A program made the position numbers and the translations under genes. Below, piece after piece: positions 46,626 through 59,156 of a stretch of 64,000 nt of DNA (within the stretch, counting starts at the first letter, position 1; each line of letters starts with the position of its first letter). The notes under the pieces were generated by a model. It was not told the DNA's origin. It ran no database searches and saw only the letters and a program-made list of their open reading frames with translations. Origin of the DNA: Pagrus major (Eukaryota > Chordata > Actinopteri > Spariformes > Sparidae). The DNA lies in contig NC_133230.1 of NCBI RefSeq assembly GCF_040436345.1, forward strand, positions 18,176,197 through 18,240,196, written 5' to 3'.

Positions 46626-49600
46626 CTGAAAGAGACAGACTTTTAGTATGAGAGAGACGGCAACCAAGAGAATATAGACCAGAGGCCAGATGCATAAAAC
46701 TTTGTGTAGATTCAGAGCTAAAAGTACGCATACGCATTCTTTTCATCAGATTTATAAAGCGTATGCCGGATTCTCTTTTAAAAATCTGTCACTGTGGAAG
46801 CTGACACATATGCACGAGTTGCATTTCCACTCCCTTAAACATCCATTTGTATCGATTCACCAGTGACGTTCCCGTACAGCCAATATTCAAGAAAATGAAA
46901 TAATTTAAAACATATAATACTATCAAAAATTTCAATCCTTTCCTGGAATATTCTTGTTTCAGCCTGATACGTAGTCATGTTAATGCACGCTGCGTGTAAT
47001 CTCATCCATGATTAGGTATGAGCTAAACTGAAACCGTGACGATCAGTAGTAAACAGGTTTTATATTTTTTTTTCCGCCTTTGTGAATGTGAGGAACTTAC
47101 CTCATTGTGCTCTAGACAGGCTATCATGATCTCAGACAGGATGACGACTCCAGTCCGTCCCACTCCAGCACTACAGTGGACGAGCACAGGTAGGTTGGTG
47201 TTCTTTGGGTCACTGATGCTGTTTGTGTGTCTCCTCACAGACTGGATCTCCTCCAGGTAGGCTGGAAAAAGACAAAACTCATGAGTACATGATAAATGAA
47301 TAAAAAAGCAGTTTCAACACGTAAATGTTTTATATCCTAAAAGTGTGATCTAGTGTCATGGTACCACGTTAAATTCACTTCCAGGTAAATATCTGATCAT
47401 AGAGGCATGATGACCATGAAATGATAACCTGATCCAACTCACTGAGGAAGCCTTTGAAGTCCTCGGGACACCCGTGGTCGGGCCAGTCTGTGTACTGCAG
47501 GTGCCAGACGGTCCTCTCTTGGCCTGTCAGGAGGTGTTTGATCTTCAGCCCTGTAGTGGCATAGCAGCCAGACTCTGTGCGGAACCGCGTCGTGATCTTG
47601 AAGCGACCGTACGTCACCGTGTTGTGTCGTGAGCCAAGTCGGGGCCAATACCGGAAGCTCTTCTCTCGCCCACTCTCCTGGAGAAAGCGGATGACGTACA
47701 CAAAGGTTAGTCCAGATAGGGATGAGGAATGATAAAAAACATTTGGAGCTGTAAATATGGAAGTGACTCACCTCTTCAGCAGTGACCATGGCGATGATGG
47801 AGACACCCTGCTCCCACACCATCTGCCAGAAGTCCTGACACGTGTTCGTCAGGGGACCCTGCGTGGCAATGTAGCTCCACTCCTGTCCACTTACTGTTAT
47901 CTAACGAGACAGGACACAAGTCATCAGTCACAGGATCTCGTCTGTTAAAGCTAAGAGCTCAATCAGCAGAAAATGGAAATGATTCTGAGTCAGAATAGAG
48001 TGATTCTATTGTGTTAGAGAAGGAGGAGTGAATATGACTAAGCTTCCCACAAACCACCTAACACCTCTGAATGAGCAGCATGCCTGCTACTCAGAAGCAG
48101 CTGAAATACACAGTAGTATTTGGATGTCTGGTTGGGACAATAGGATGAATACTGTTTAGATAGATGGAATCTTTTGCTAGTAGAGATATCACAATTCCCC
48201 AACTTCAGCCAGATATGAACAGCCGTTCCATCCAAACATACTAAACTAGACTTGATCTCAAATAAAAAAAAAACAGCTGACAAATGTTTCTTCCTCTAGG
48301 AGATAAAAATACCTCCTTCTCTGATATTAATTAAAGTGATTTGCAAAGAAATACGTGTTATAACACATCTCTTCAGAACTTACTCTGACATGTGATGCAT
48401 TGATGTATCCGGTATTGTTCTCTTTAGTGGGTACCAGCTCCACTCGGGTGCTATCATAAGGCAGGACGTCTTGGAAGCGGTTTTTGTCTCCGCTCTCTGG
48501 CAGCTGGGCGATGGTACACTCCCCTGATGGATGACGCTTTGGGATACTCTCGTACTCTTTTAACAACTCTCCCCGCTCCATATGCTGCTCCAGCAGTTTA
48601 CACTAACACACGGAAAGAAGGAAACAGTAAATACATTATTGTCATGAAAAGAATTTCCTCATTTAATTTTATAAATACATAATTGATGTGGTGAGATGCA
48701 GAATATCATTCCCTGATGTTCTAAAAAAAAGTTTAACCAACTTCTAGAGCAAGAAGAGGAACGTATAATCTACTTGCACATCCTTAATTTTGATTCTTAA
48801 CAAACACGGGAAAATTAATATGTAAAAAAAAAATAAAAACACATTGATAAAAGTGGATTATAAGATACATTTGCAGCACTTTTACCAACTAAGAGGGACT
48901 CGGATGCACAATCAGCATCTCATTTGAGCTTTACTTTCTATTAATGTAGTTTTACTTTCTATTACAGTGGAAATATTCTGAGGTGTGCTCGCCATAAGAG
49001 GACATTGCTTACTGTAAACTATGCTGAATAGTATGCAGCAGGATACACCACATTTCCGTTGTATTGTAACCACCACTTCTGCGTGATTATTTTTAAAACT
49101 GCCAAAACACCGAAGTGAGACGCAATATTATCCAAAATGTTAGCAATGTTTCAGGAAGTGATTATCAGCAGTGGAATGTTGTGCATGCTGAGTAAACAGA
49201 TGAAGTAAGAAGATGGATTTGTACGATAAATAAATAAGCATGCTAAAAACTGCTATGTGTAGTAAGGAACATTCAGTGAAATACAAGTACTCTTTAGTGC
49301 ACAATTCTTGTGTGAATGACACATCCGGGAATCCACCATATGCTCACAGATGACATGTTATTATTAGTGACAACTTGATTAACAAGAAAAGTAATTAATC
49401 ATTACACTGTCTGGAATTTACCACTGCAGTCAAAGCAACAAGCATCAAGATTAACAAGGCTGACCAGTTCAGTTGTGTGTTCACGGCTGGTCACAGTGAC
49501 GCAAAGACTTTCTCCTTCATGTACTTCTCCTGCATAACAAGGCCTCACCTACCACGAGGTTATGAATACTAAACACAGACTGCAGCTACTGGTAATGAGC

Positions 49601-52600
49601 TTTTCCCTGGCAAGGTTCCTAAATGACAAGTCATTAACAATGCACAAAAAGACATAAAACAAATCTCACATTTCTTTGAAGTTTCCATTGCGTCAACTAA
49701 ACATTAGATTTGTTTCTGCTTTACAAACATTTTTCAAGAAGCAAAATAAAGTGCCCTACCCTCTCATCATTAGAGGCATTCTCAGGCTCATCCTTGATCT
49801 CGTCGTGCATTGGCTGCCTGGACACCGACAGGCCGTTGAGATGGGCTACCTTCAGGGGGCCCATCTTTTTCACTTCTGACCTAGCTCCTTTCTTCATGCC
49901 CTGGTATGACAACAGAGTGGAGACAGAGACAAAGTGACGATGAGCTGTGAGAGCATGAGAGAGCGACTAGGTGTACAAAAGAGGAGGGACAGCGCAGCCT
50001 CGCTGGGTGCTTTCTGGGAAAATGTCACCTGTCCGGTTTTTCCAATGTAGTCCAACTGCATTCTTTCACATGTGTCAAAGTGAGACTGTTTACGTCATTC
50101 AAAGCTGGCCACTGAAACTACCTCTAATGCTTTGTGCATGCACACTCGTGATCTTGAGATGAGACACAGATCTGTTGTTTTTTTGTCTTTCAGAGTTCTG
50201 TGAAGTGTTATAATGCAACTACAGAGCAATATAAAGCCGTGAGTGACTGAGTGTGACTGAATGTTGTGATATGTTGACAATACATTAAAAAAGACATTTA
50301 TCGGATGGCTCTAGGCTTAGTAGGAGACAAGGAACAAGACTCACTGGAGGGGGTAAGCCTTCTACTGTTTTCTTCCCAGGAGGCACATCAGACACAGGCC
50401 TCTTCTTGAAGTCTTTCTTCGTCTTCTGCTTGGCCTGGCCACTTAGGTCTCCCTCAGAGACTGACGGCATAATCCTGGGCTGTCGTAAATCTGACTGCAG
50501 GAACAGAGGCTCACCCTCCTGGATCAGGTGGTGAACCTTGTAGGTCAAGGAGCTGGTTATAGACGGGTCGAGAGAGGAGCCTATAGGGTACGCAGGAGGC
50601 GGTTCGACGGGAGTCTGTTGCTGAGGTGTAAGAGAGGAGAGAGATGTCAAACTGTGATGCTGCTGTGATGGCTGCCCAGGAACAAGCGCTGCTGCTATTG
50701 CATCCTGAGAAAGAGGAGTGTGACGCCCGCTGTCATCCTCAAACTCTTCTTCTTCGCCGCTGCTGTGAACCAGCATGGTGGCATCTGAGAGGGACTTTTT
50801 GTGTCCATAGTGAACGTCCTCCTTAATGTCACCCCTGTCCTCTGTCTTTGTGCGCTCCAAAAACACGTTGAGCTGAGAGCCCTGAGAGCGGCCGCCACGC
50901 AACACAGGAGGCGGTGTGGCAGTTTCAGCTGCTGAGGAAGACACAGTCCGTTCTTTGACCCTCATCCCCTCGAGACTGTGTGCTAATCCTGCAATCTCGA
51001 TGGAGTTACGCTTCTGAGCATGATATGGGTGTCGGTGTGGGGGCCCGCTGAACAGAGGCTCCGACACCTCTTGTAAAGAATGGGCAACAGGCAGGCTGTC
51101 CTCCTGGAAAGTCTGGACTGAGTGGTGTACACGCCTCGTGATGATCAGGTCTGGGTTGCTACTGCTGACATACAGGTGACGCGACAGGTCAGGTGTGCTG
51201 TTTGCAGGCCGAGGATGGGCATATGGGTAGGGTGGAGGTGGTCGGTACACGTGTGTTCTCATGATGTTAGGGGCTGGATACTCCTGAGCCTGCTGTAACT
51301 GGACATTAGTGAGCTCTGGGACACTGACTGCCCCCACTACGGGCCTCCTCTCTGTGGGGTATGGGTATGGAGAGGGGCTATGGAAGCTGGAGCCCAGATG
51401 GAAGGGATAGTGGTACTGCTGGGCTGCTCCGCCGTGTTCTCCTCTGATCTCTGGCTGGCTGTAAACTAGAGGGTCTGGTCTGCTGTAGGCATACGAGTTT
51501 CCAATGTTAAGGTTCCTCATGGAGTGGCTCTGCCGGTGTTCTTGAGACAGAACCATGCCGCCTCCTGCTCCTCGGGTCTTCTGACGCATCACTGTCTCGT
51601 AATCAGGAGTGGCACGGTAGGAAGGTGGGATGAGGGCGCTGTGGCGATGGGAGGGGACATAGTCAGGCCTGGTGATATCGCTAGTGATGGAGGGGTTGGA
51701 GGACATGGGAGAGGGCTGCAGGTAGTGCTGGGGGTTGGTTAGAGAGCTGGTGCTGTGGGCGCTGTACACGCTGCCGTTACGTAAACGCCCGCCACTGCCG
51801 TATTCCAGAGGGGGGCAGTCCAGGCTGGTCTGGGAGTGGTAGTAATAACCGTTCTGACTGTTCATGTACAGGTTGTCTGTGAGAGAGCCAAACAATGTTG
51901 CATTAAAATTTCACTTAAGACCGTGCAAAAAAGTATCAGCATCATGCAAGACCTTTTACATGCCACTCTGTATACAGTAGTTACCTTGTGATGATGTGTA
52001 AGGCTCTGTGAAATGGCCATTGTAGTGCATTTGTGGAGGGGGCATCATGTAGCCCTGAGGCTTTGGCTGTAAATAAACAAGAGGGGGACTCGGTTATGGC
52101 TCTGTCTAAGCTCTAAGCACACCAAATAAAACATAATTATGTGGCTTTTTAGTGAGCATGGACATTACCAGAGATATTCTAGTAGACGACCTCCGTCTGA
52201 CTGGGTTGACGACTGTGGGCTGGGTTTGACTGGCGGGGAAAAAAGATATCGGTCAAAAAAGATGATGTAACCCATTAGCACTAAGGCTATAGTTTGTTGA
52301 ATACCTCGCTTTGTTCCATGGTTATTTAACTTTGAAAGTGTACACACACAGCAAGGTGCAGACTAGGTTAAGTCCATCAAACATAAAGACATGTTGTTAA
52401 GTTTTGAGTGACTTAAAGAGGAACTTTGTCTAAATAAAATACAGCCTAAACTTGGAAAAGTTGTGATTTAGATCTGGAAATATTTGCTCAAAGAAAAAGC
52501 ACTGACATTGTTGGTATTGTGTCTAAAAATTAAGTGAAATTTAAAGATTTGAAAAAAAAATATATATATACATACTCTCTCTTTCTCTGGTCCAAGAATA

Positions 52601-55600
52601 CACCAAAATAATACATAAACAATAAACCAAATATAAAAATCCCTTTACTTGAGTGAGAAATCAAAACATGCTTAATAACCCAAGACCCATTTCAGATTTA
52701 GAGAGCCTGTTTGCTGTGGCATTGTTGGCATTGCTGGCATTGTTGGGCTGAGCAGTCAGGAAGGGATGGGTGTTGGCACCTGCTTGATAGGTATACTGTA
52801 GGTGGTGGCTGACAGTGTTGCTCACCCCTTATTAGAAGGCAGAGAGGGACGAGAGAGCATTGGAAAGCGAGGAAAAGATAGAGTGAGAAGGGACTTCTGG
52901 GAGCCCTCAGAAGGCAGGGGATCACACTCCTCTCTGAAGAGAGAGGAGGAGAGGAGGGTAGAAGTAAGGAGGAGATACATGCACGAGAGGACAAAGAACA
53001 AAGAGACAGGAACTAGGCTAGACGTGTTAAAAACACTCACAGGCTACTCTTGTTAATCTTATAAAACTTGAGTCTGGCCAGACACATCCGGCACACATAT
53101 TTGGAGGTTTCCATGTCTTCCTGCACAAATAAAAGGAGAAAAAAAATCATTAGATGGTGAAACAATTAGTACAGAGGTGCTGTTTGCTCAGTTATCTCAA
53201 AACATTCCTGTGTATGCACGTACTTCTACCTTGCGTTTCAGCTAATGGTACGTGACTTAATGACACACACATACATAACATACCCGAACAGCCCCAATTA
53301 CAGCCCCACCCACACACACAAACATAGGTGCATTGTTAAGACTAGCTGATGGCAAGCTCCACGGCAAATTCCCAATTTTGCTAAATCGAATAAGAGACTG
53401 AAATGTCCCAGGAGATTGGGAGTGAAGAGACGGTGCAATGGCAGTGGAGACTTACAGTCTGGAACTGGACACTCTCTTCTCTGTTGGTTAGCTCCAGGGC
53501 AAAGAAGGACCTGTTGTGACTCATGTTGTTAATTTCATTCCACCTACACAGCCAATTTAAGCAGAGCGGCAAAGAGAAAGGGGTGGAAATAAAACACATG
53601 ATGTCATTGTGGTCACAAAACCCTGCAGCATTTTTAAAAGAGACTGTGGCACTGCTTTAACAATACATAATAAAAACCATGCATGTGGGAGTCAATCAAA
53701 AAGGGATCTACTACTCATAATGGTATGTAGATAGATACAGCTCAGCCAAGGTTAAGAATGTCCATTTGCTCACTTGACTGACAGATAATGCTCCCACAAT
53801 CCTTATTAGCTACCGCAGTCTACCTGACTCATTTCCTCTTGGGCCACATTCAGGTCTAGATAGCATTAAGGGACATTACAGGAGACAACCTCACCTAATA
53901 ATAGCTGTGAGCTGCACCACAAAACTCAGTCTATGCTGACAGAATCATCTCATTCAATATAATTACTGTTTAGTTCCAGTTTTTTTTAGGCATTTCTGTA
54001 ATAGCGGACCAAACATTCTCCAATCTGTTTCAGGGACTTACCTAAATAAAAGAAGCGGCCTGCCATTTTTATGCTTGACAAAGATGCCATCAAGGCAAGA
54101 TCCCAGGGCAACATCTGTGCCTGTGCTTTCCTGTTTAGATGAAGGAAGAGGATAATGAACATAATTTTAGGTAAAAGAATCCAAACCAGTTCTTACCAAA
54201 TAGTATTTTGATCAAGCTGCGCAGCAGTAGCAATAATACGCAGCTTATGAGTTCAGATTCTTGTAAGCCACCCTCATGCTTCTTCTGGACCTCATAAACG
54301 TACCTTGGCTTGATAGCTTTCCTGGCCATAACCTTCCATTTTCTCCACCTCCTGCATGTACAACATCTCTGCCTCCGGAGCTGATAAACCCCTAAAAGAA
54401 ACAGAAAAGGGAGCAAATACATTAAGAAACAGTATATTTGTAAATATACCCTATGATTCTGATGCCTGCTACAAAAACACAACCAGGCAAAACAATGCAG
54501 AAACGTGCAGTATAGTCATTAAAAAAAGTGACTGTGCAATCCAATTTGTTCTAGTGGTAGTAAAGAAGGTAGTTCAGAAAAATGAGATAGATGGATGATG
54601 AGACAGCTATCTTTGGAGTGAACCTTTAGCAAAGACTGGGTAAAAAGGGTCTGGTTGCAGGCCACACACACACAACAGGGAGGCTGATGCTGTAAACAAC
54701 TGCTCACCTGAAGGACTGATACAGAAGAGCCACTTTCTGAGTGGCCTCTTCCAGCACTCGTTCATCCTGGATCCAGTCCTGCAAAGACAGACTCAGGATT
54801 GATACTACGCTGGTGTCAAACACAAATCAGCTGCAACATTTTTCATTTCACATGCTGACCATAAAAAATAATGACTCACAATAGGGAACAGCACAAACTT
54901 CTGGAGGAACTCCTGGGAATCATATCGATTGAAGTCTCCAAAATCAGCTGTGGACAAAAAAGGAGACACACTAAATGAGTAAATACAGCCATGCATACTC
55001 TGCATGTCACTGCTCTTTGAATAAACAACATGACCATGTCTGCATTTAGTACAAGACAAAACAGGCATTTAAGAATTGCAGAATGGTGTAATGCCTTTCG
55101 GATAGCCGCAGAGTATGATGACAAGGAAGACTAATTTTAGGAGAGGAGGGGCCCGTTTGTTTTGAAAGGGAATTGCTTCAGTGTCTGACAACGTAGGGGT
55201 CCAAAGCTGGTACCAGCTTCAGCCTGCCTGCTGGCAACACTCACAACAATGTTGGGTATCCCAGGCATCAGCACTGCTCAAAAGCTGAAACTGCCCTTCA
55301 CTCTAAAATCTCCCAGCCAGGGGCACAAAATAGGAACTAAACAACTTTATTTACAGCACAACAAATGCCAAGTTTGCATGACAACTAAAGCAATGACTTA
55401 AGCTTGCAACAGACTTTTTAGGGCGTTTCTCCAGGGCACGTATTACATGTTGGCCAGTCATTTGAACATGGCTACAGTAAGTGATCTCAGCCGCTCTGCT
55501 ATGCTAACACCCAGGCCAGTAAGTTGCAGTGCCTGATATAACTTTGCCAACAGTGTTTGAGATTCTTCTGGCTGTGCAAGAGTTGGAGGACGTGTCAGGG

Positions 55601-55661
55601 CTAAAGCTCATGCAAGGGGAGTTCACATTCACACACAAACACACACACACACACACACACA

Positions 55662-55713
<52 letters not shown>

Positions 55714-58700
55714 CCTGTCCAATTTAATAGGCCAGTTTAGGTTTAATGGTGCTTGTTAAGTGCTTTATATTGCAAGAATCATGAAAATGTTCTTATAAAC
55801 CCCTGGCTGAGTGGCTGAACAGAGGTCCCAGACAGACTTCTGTGAGTAGCAGACACTTCCATCTCAAGTCATATTTTTCTAGCTGTGTTTTGAGAGGAAG
55901 CCATGTTTTGGACACACATATAGTTTCTCTCCTGCTCTGATAGAGATTAAAAGCTAACTGTTACAGAAGCAACAGGTGTTTTGCAGTTTACTAACACCCT
56001 AACCCTTGCAAACTTGCAGAGTTTGGCAAACAACTTAATGAACTGGCACTCGTTTCCTTTCCAGAAACTACTTAAAGTAATTCTAGGGTTTCTAGAACAA
56101 TTTCTATAGGCGTGATGGGAAGTGGAGTGTTTCAACAAGTATTGCCCGATGCCATGATTTATGGACAACTGCTGTGTAACTGCAGTCCTTACTTTGTCAA
56201 GGACTTACAGCTGCTGTTCACACTGCACAAATGAAGATTTAAAACAAGTAACACTGGGCTTGTCAAGCTGAAGTTTCTGCTACACAGCTGGTATTAAACA
56301 TTCATATTACCTTGCACTGCCAGGCTAGCTAAACGTATAGCTTGTTCTAGTGAACACGATATCCTGCCATCGAGAACATCCTTCTTCAGCTGGAGATAAT
56401 ACTGATATCTGTGGAGAGAGAGAGAGAGAGAGGTTTACTTAAAGCAGAGAACAGACGAGAAACCGACAACCGAATATGACAACTTTCTCTGCAGAAACAG
56501 CGAAACTTCTCAAACAGAGCAATATTTAAAGAACTTAAGACATATTCAAGCAATTAAGACTTGATACCCCTCTGACTGTATTTAAGTATTAAATGAGAAG
56601 TTTATTTATAGAGACAAAAAGCACTTGATGCGTTCGCACTAATCCTTGCTTGGGACTCATTTCATAACTAAACTTGACAACATTCTGACTGCTATTCTTG
56701 AAGATAAATTGTCACTAAGCTAATAAGGCGCTTAGACAAGACACCTCGGGTCACTGATGGTACATCACCTTGTGATCTCCTGTTGCAGTTGGGTGACGCT
56801 GGGTATGTAAAACACGACTCCAAAGTAAACGGTGGGCTCCAGCCCGTACTTGTCCAGCTGCTTTTTCAGGGGCTTCTCCAAATCAATCCATCTCTGCTGG
56901 TTCTGCTTGTTGAAGTACCACAGGCTGAAGTATGTGATCTAAACAAGCAAAGAAAGCAAACACAAACATTACACCTGAACATCACTGGGATCAAGGAAAT
57001 TCTATGTCAACTTGTATATCTGACACACCGATTTATGTTTAACTATCTGTAGCAAACTAGAAGGAATTCATGCATTGACAAAACTAATATTACATATTAA
57101 ACTTCAGAACAATATTAATTTACTACTTGAAATCAATATCACATGTCTCCTGTTCATGCACAAATCTAGAGATCTTCTTATCATCTACAGAATGTTCAAA
57201 ACATCTGTCGACCCAAAAATTCAACCACTGCAAATGTCTCTTGATTAACAGTCTGTTGGCACTCGCTATTTAGCCTTGTGACTGTCTGAACATTTCAAGA
57301 TGAACTCTGGTAAGAAAAGTAACCCCTGTAGGCTCGCTGTTTGCAGAGGACAATTGAGCTGAAAGAGACCTATTGTAATAGGCAGCCATTCTCAAACCAC
57401 AACCTGAAAATAACATGCCAACGTAACTGTTTTACACCAGAGGACATCAGTTCGCAACTATGATTAAACTTTTGTTAATATTACTGAAGCCACCTTGAGC
57501 AGATAAGATAGGTTGGGCACCTAATTTGTTGGAAGAAAGATTGTTGACAAACTATCAGTCCTATTCCGTTTCCTAAATCAATTACAGTCACAGAACCTGC
57601 AACCTTTCTATAGAAGACTGGGAGAACCACATGACTGCACAAACAACCCTGGTGACATCAAAAACAAACAATACATACACCATTACTCACTGCATACTAG
57701 AAAAGCTCTAAATGAGGGTGGATGCCTGTCACTAGCACTGCTAAGGACCATCAGCAAATGAAGCTGTGCTACATTATGCTGCAAAATAACAAACACTGTC
57801 ACATAATGCAAGTTCCCATGCCACACTGCCTGCACGTTCAGCAGTCTCTACTGCTGATCTGAAGTGCAACTGTGCCTGACAGCATTCAGGCATACACCTC
57901 TTTCAGTTCATGATTAACAGGTGGTGTCACTGTGTGACCATAGTGACCAATCATAGACATGAAGCTCAGTACATTGTTTAGTGTTGACTCAGAGCTACTT
58001 TTCTCGGACAGCATTGTCCATGCTGTGTGGGAGTCGGAACTTCTGTTTATCTTAAAGGATAAGCTCACCCAAAAATGAAAATTCAGTCATTATATTCTTG
58101 CCCCCATGTCAATGCAAGGTCGGGTGACGTTTCATTGTCCAAAAAACATTTCTGGAGCTTCACAGAAAAACAGCACTTCAGCATTCTCCTAAACAACTTA
58201 AGTAGATGGGGACTTGTTTTTAAACGGAAAAAAACAACCAAATAAAAAACATGGTAAGAATTTTGTCCAGCGTGATCCAAGTCCCTGGAAGCCCCGAGGT
58301 CCCAAACTGGTTTTGAAAAGACGTTATTTGCACCCTTTGTTAAACCAAAATAAGGCTAAAAGCATTAGCACGCACATTGATGTGGGTGAACAAGCTCGAC
58401 TGTGCATCAAGGGTGTAAATAATGTCTTCTCAAATCAGCTTGGGATCTCAGGGCTTCTAGAGACTAGGATTACACTGGACAATCCTTACTGAGTCATTTC
58501 ATGTTTGTTTTTCCAGATGTTTTTTAGATTTAACAACAAGTCCCAGTCTACTTCATTCGTTTAGGAGAATGCTGCAACGCTGTTTTGCTGTGAAGCTCCA
58601 GAAATGTTTTGTGGACTTCGAAACTTTACCCACTTTTCCATCGACATGGGGTTGAGTAGACAATGACTGACTTTTATTTTTGGGCGAACTTATCCTTAAG

Positions 58701-59156
58701 AAGTTTGAACACAGATGCAATATGATTGCTACTCTGTGTGTTGAGTTGGTTACATGTCATTATGTATAAATGGAGAGTATGCAATTGACTAATTCCTTCG
58801 TCATGTCATGTATGAGTAAACAGCGGCAAACTGGTTATCTCAGTTTCTGTTTACTAGTTCCAGGGAACAATGTGGATAGCCTTAACAAAAACACTCTCCT
58901 GCTGAGATGGTCAGTCTAAAAAAAGTCAATATGGGCGAACAATCAGCACTTGTATTGCATGAAAACTCATACATACCTCTCTTAACTCAAGTCGCTGAGC
59001 TACTGCCTCCAAACATTCCTGCCCAGTGCTCTCCACCGAAAGTGTAAACTCAACAAACTCTCCATTGAGCAGCTGAATCCGAGTGACAAGACAGCTCTTG
59101 CTTGAAACAGTATACCTTCGAGTCCTTTTGAGTTTTAAGCCAAATGGCAAGGGCAT
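46497..59156 (-). CDS. ptpn21: ptpn21 (PTPD1), FERM-domain protein tyrosine phosphatase (18 coding exons)
   Basis: Ptpn21 is a cytoskeleton- and membrane-associated tyrosine phosphatase linked to Src and EGFR signalling, KIF16B and AKAP1. Eighteen exons join in frame into 1206 aa (human 1174). Order: N-terminal FERM domain (about residues 20-310), a long disordered middle with PPxY motifs at about 571-576 and 785-788 and a [12 protein letters not shown] block, then the phosphatase domain (about 920-1200) with WPD loop TDWPDHG (Asp1099) and active site [10 protein letters not shown] (Cys1140). The first 60 residues are nearly identical to human PTPN21 and distinguish it from PTPN14. The neighbouring spata7 agrees. 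ATG at 59154-59156 has A at -3. Confidence 0.97.
47101..47261 (-). CDS. ptpn21: ptpn21 coding exon 17 (catalytic cysteine)
   Basis: Encodes [34 protein letters not shown] and [11 protein letters not shown]. The signature motif with Cys1140 is intact, so the enzyme is predicted active. Confidence 0.97.
47443..47677 (-). CDS. ptpn21: ptpn21 coding exon 16 (WPD loop)
   Basis: Encodes [52 protein letters not shown] and [10 protein letters not shown]. The general-acid loop reads WPD (GAC codon). Confidence 0.97.
47772..47900 (-). CDS. ptpn21: ptpn21 coding exon 15
   Basis: 43 codons: [41 protein letters not shown]. Phase 0 on both sides. Confidence 0.97.
48384..48602 (-). CDS. ptpn21: ptpn21 coding exon 14
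   Basis: Encodes [49 protein letters not shown]. It includes the atypical phosphotyrosine loop ([10 protein letters not shown] in place of KNRY) shared by PTPN14 and PTPN21. Confidence 0.96.
48603..49759 (-). other. ptpn21 intron 13
   Basis: A 1.16 kb AT-rich intron with no recognised repeat or exon. Confidence 0.8.
49760..49900 (-). CDS. ptpn21: ptpn21 coding exon 13
   Basis: Encodes [31 protein letters not shown] and ASNDER just ahead of the phosphatase domain. The donor is GTAGGG. Confidence 0.94.
50345..51876 (-). CDS. ptpn21: ptpn21 coding exon 12 (large linker exon)
   Basis: A 1532-nt exon for residues 359-869. It is disordered and rich in Ser, Pro, His and Tyr. Highly conserved islands include [70 protein letters not shown] and [14 protein letters not shown]. 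Two PPxY motifs suggest WW-domain partners such as YAP. Confidence 0.97.
51985..52066 (-). CDS. ptpn21: ptpn21 coding exon 11
   Basis: Encodes [20 protein letters not shown] and EPYTSSQ. The donor is GTAACT in phase 1, which joins to AC to give Asp-Asn-Leu. Confidence 0.94.
52169..52229 (-). CDS. ptpn21: ptpn21 coding exon 10
   Basis: A short exon for [20 protein letters not shown], matching human QTQTVTVNPIRRRSSSRMSL. The donor is a weaker GTAATG. Confidence 0.92.
53041..53120 (-). CDS. ptpn21: ptpn21 coding exon 9
   Basis: Encodes [20 protein letters not shown] and KINKSS, the end of the FERM domain. The donor is GTGAGT, phase 2. Confidence 0.95.
53456..53543 (-). CDS. ptpn21: ptpn21 coding exon 8
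   Basis: Encodes [20 protein letters not shown] and REESVQFQT. The donor is GTAAGT, phase 0. Confidence 0.96.
54042..54130 (-). CDS. ptpn21: ptpn21 coding exon 7
   Basis: Encodes [20 protein letters not shown] and KNGRPLLLF, the FERM C-lobe. The donor is GTAAGT in phase 2. Confidence 0.95.
54304..54391 (-). CDS. ptpn21: ptpn21 coding exon 6
   Basis: Encodes [20 protein letters not shown] and YGQESYQAK. The donor is GTACGT, phase 0. Confidence 0.95.
54708..54778 (-). CDS. ptpn21: ptpn21 coding exon 5
   Basis: Encodes [20 protein letters not shown] and QSF, matching human [19 protein letters not shown]. The donor is GTGAGC in phase 2. Confidence 0.96.
54880..54947 (-). CDS. ptpn21: ptpn21 coding exon 4
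   Basis: Encodes [18 protein letters not shown] and VLFPI, conserved FERM sequence. The acceptor is TCCACAG and the donor GTGAGT. Confidence 0.96.
54948..56310 (-). other. ptpn21 intron 3
   Basis: A 1.36 kb intron containing a compound AC/TC/AC microsatellite at 55638-55711; otherwise nothing recognised. Confidence 0.8.
55638..55711. repeat. compound (AC)n(TC)n(AC)n microsatellite
   Basis: About 12 AC units, 9 TC units, then 15 AC units in an unbroken 74-bp block. Confidence 0.96.
56311..56408 (-). CDS. ptpn21: ptpn21 coding exon 3
   Basis: FERM segment [30 protein letters not shown], ending phase 1. The donor is GTAATA. Confidence 0.96.
56769..56938 (-). CDS. ptpn21: ptpn21 coding exon 2
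   Basis: FERM residues 61-116: [40 protein letters not shown] and LQQEIT, ending AG|GTGATG in phase 2. Confidence 0.96.
56939..58976 (-). other. ptpn21 intron 1 (between coding exons 1 and 2)
   Basis: A 2.0 kb intron. The distal part is occupied by a long inverted-repeat MITE (58052-58699); the rest has no recognised feature. Confidence 0.8.
58052..58699. mobile_element. long inverted-repeat (fold-back) MITE in ptpn21 intron 1
   Basis: TTAA at 58052 then AAGGATAAGCTCACCCAAAA; the right end TTTTGGGCGAACTTATCC then TTAA at 58696-58699. The arms match for most of the element: GTCCAGCGTGATCCAAGTCC on the left pairs with the complement of the right-arm copy near 58446-58482. Almost the whole 648 bp can fold on itself. 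No ORF. Confidence 0.82.
58977..59156 (-). CDS. ptpn21: ptpn21 coding exon 1
   Basis: 60 codons from [20 protein letters not shown] to [12 protein letters not shown], the start of the FERM domain. The donor is GTATGT in phase 0. Confidence 0.97.

Noticed and set aside
46497-59156. Assignment of the phosphatase as ptpn14
   Set aside because: N-terminus [20 protein letters not shown], the [13 protein letters not shown] segment and [20 protein letters not shown] match PTPN21, not PTPN14; spata7 lies next door.
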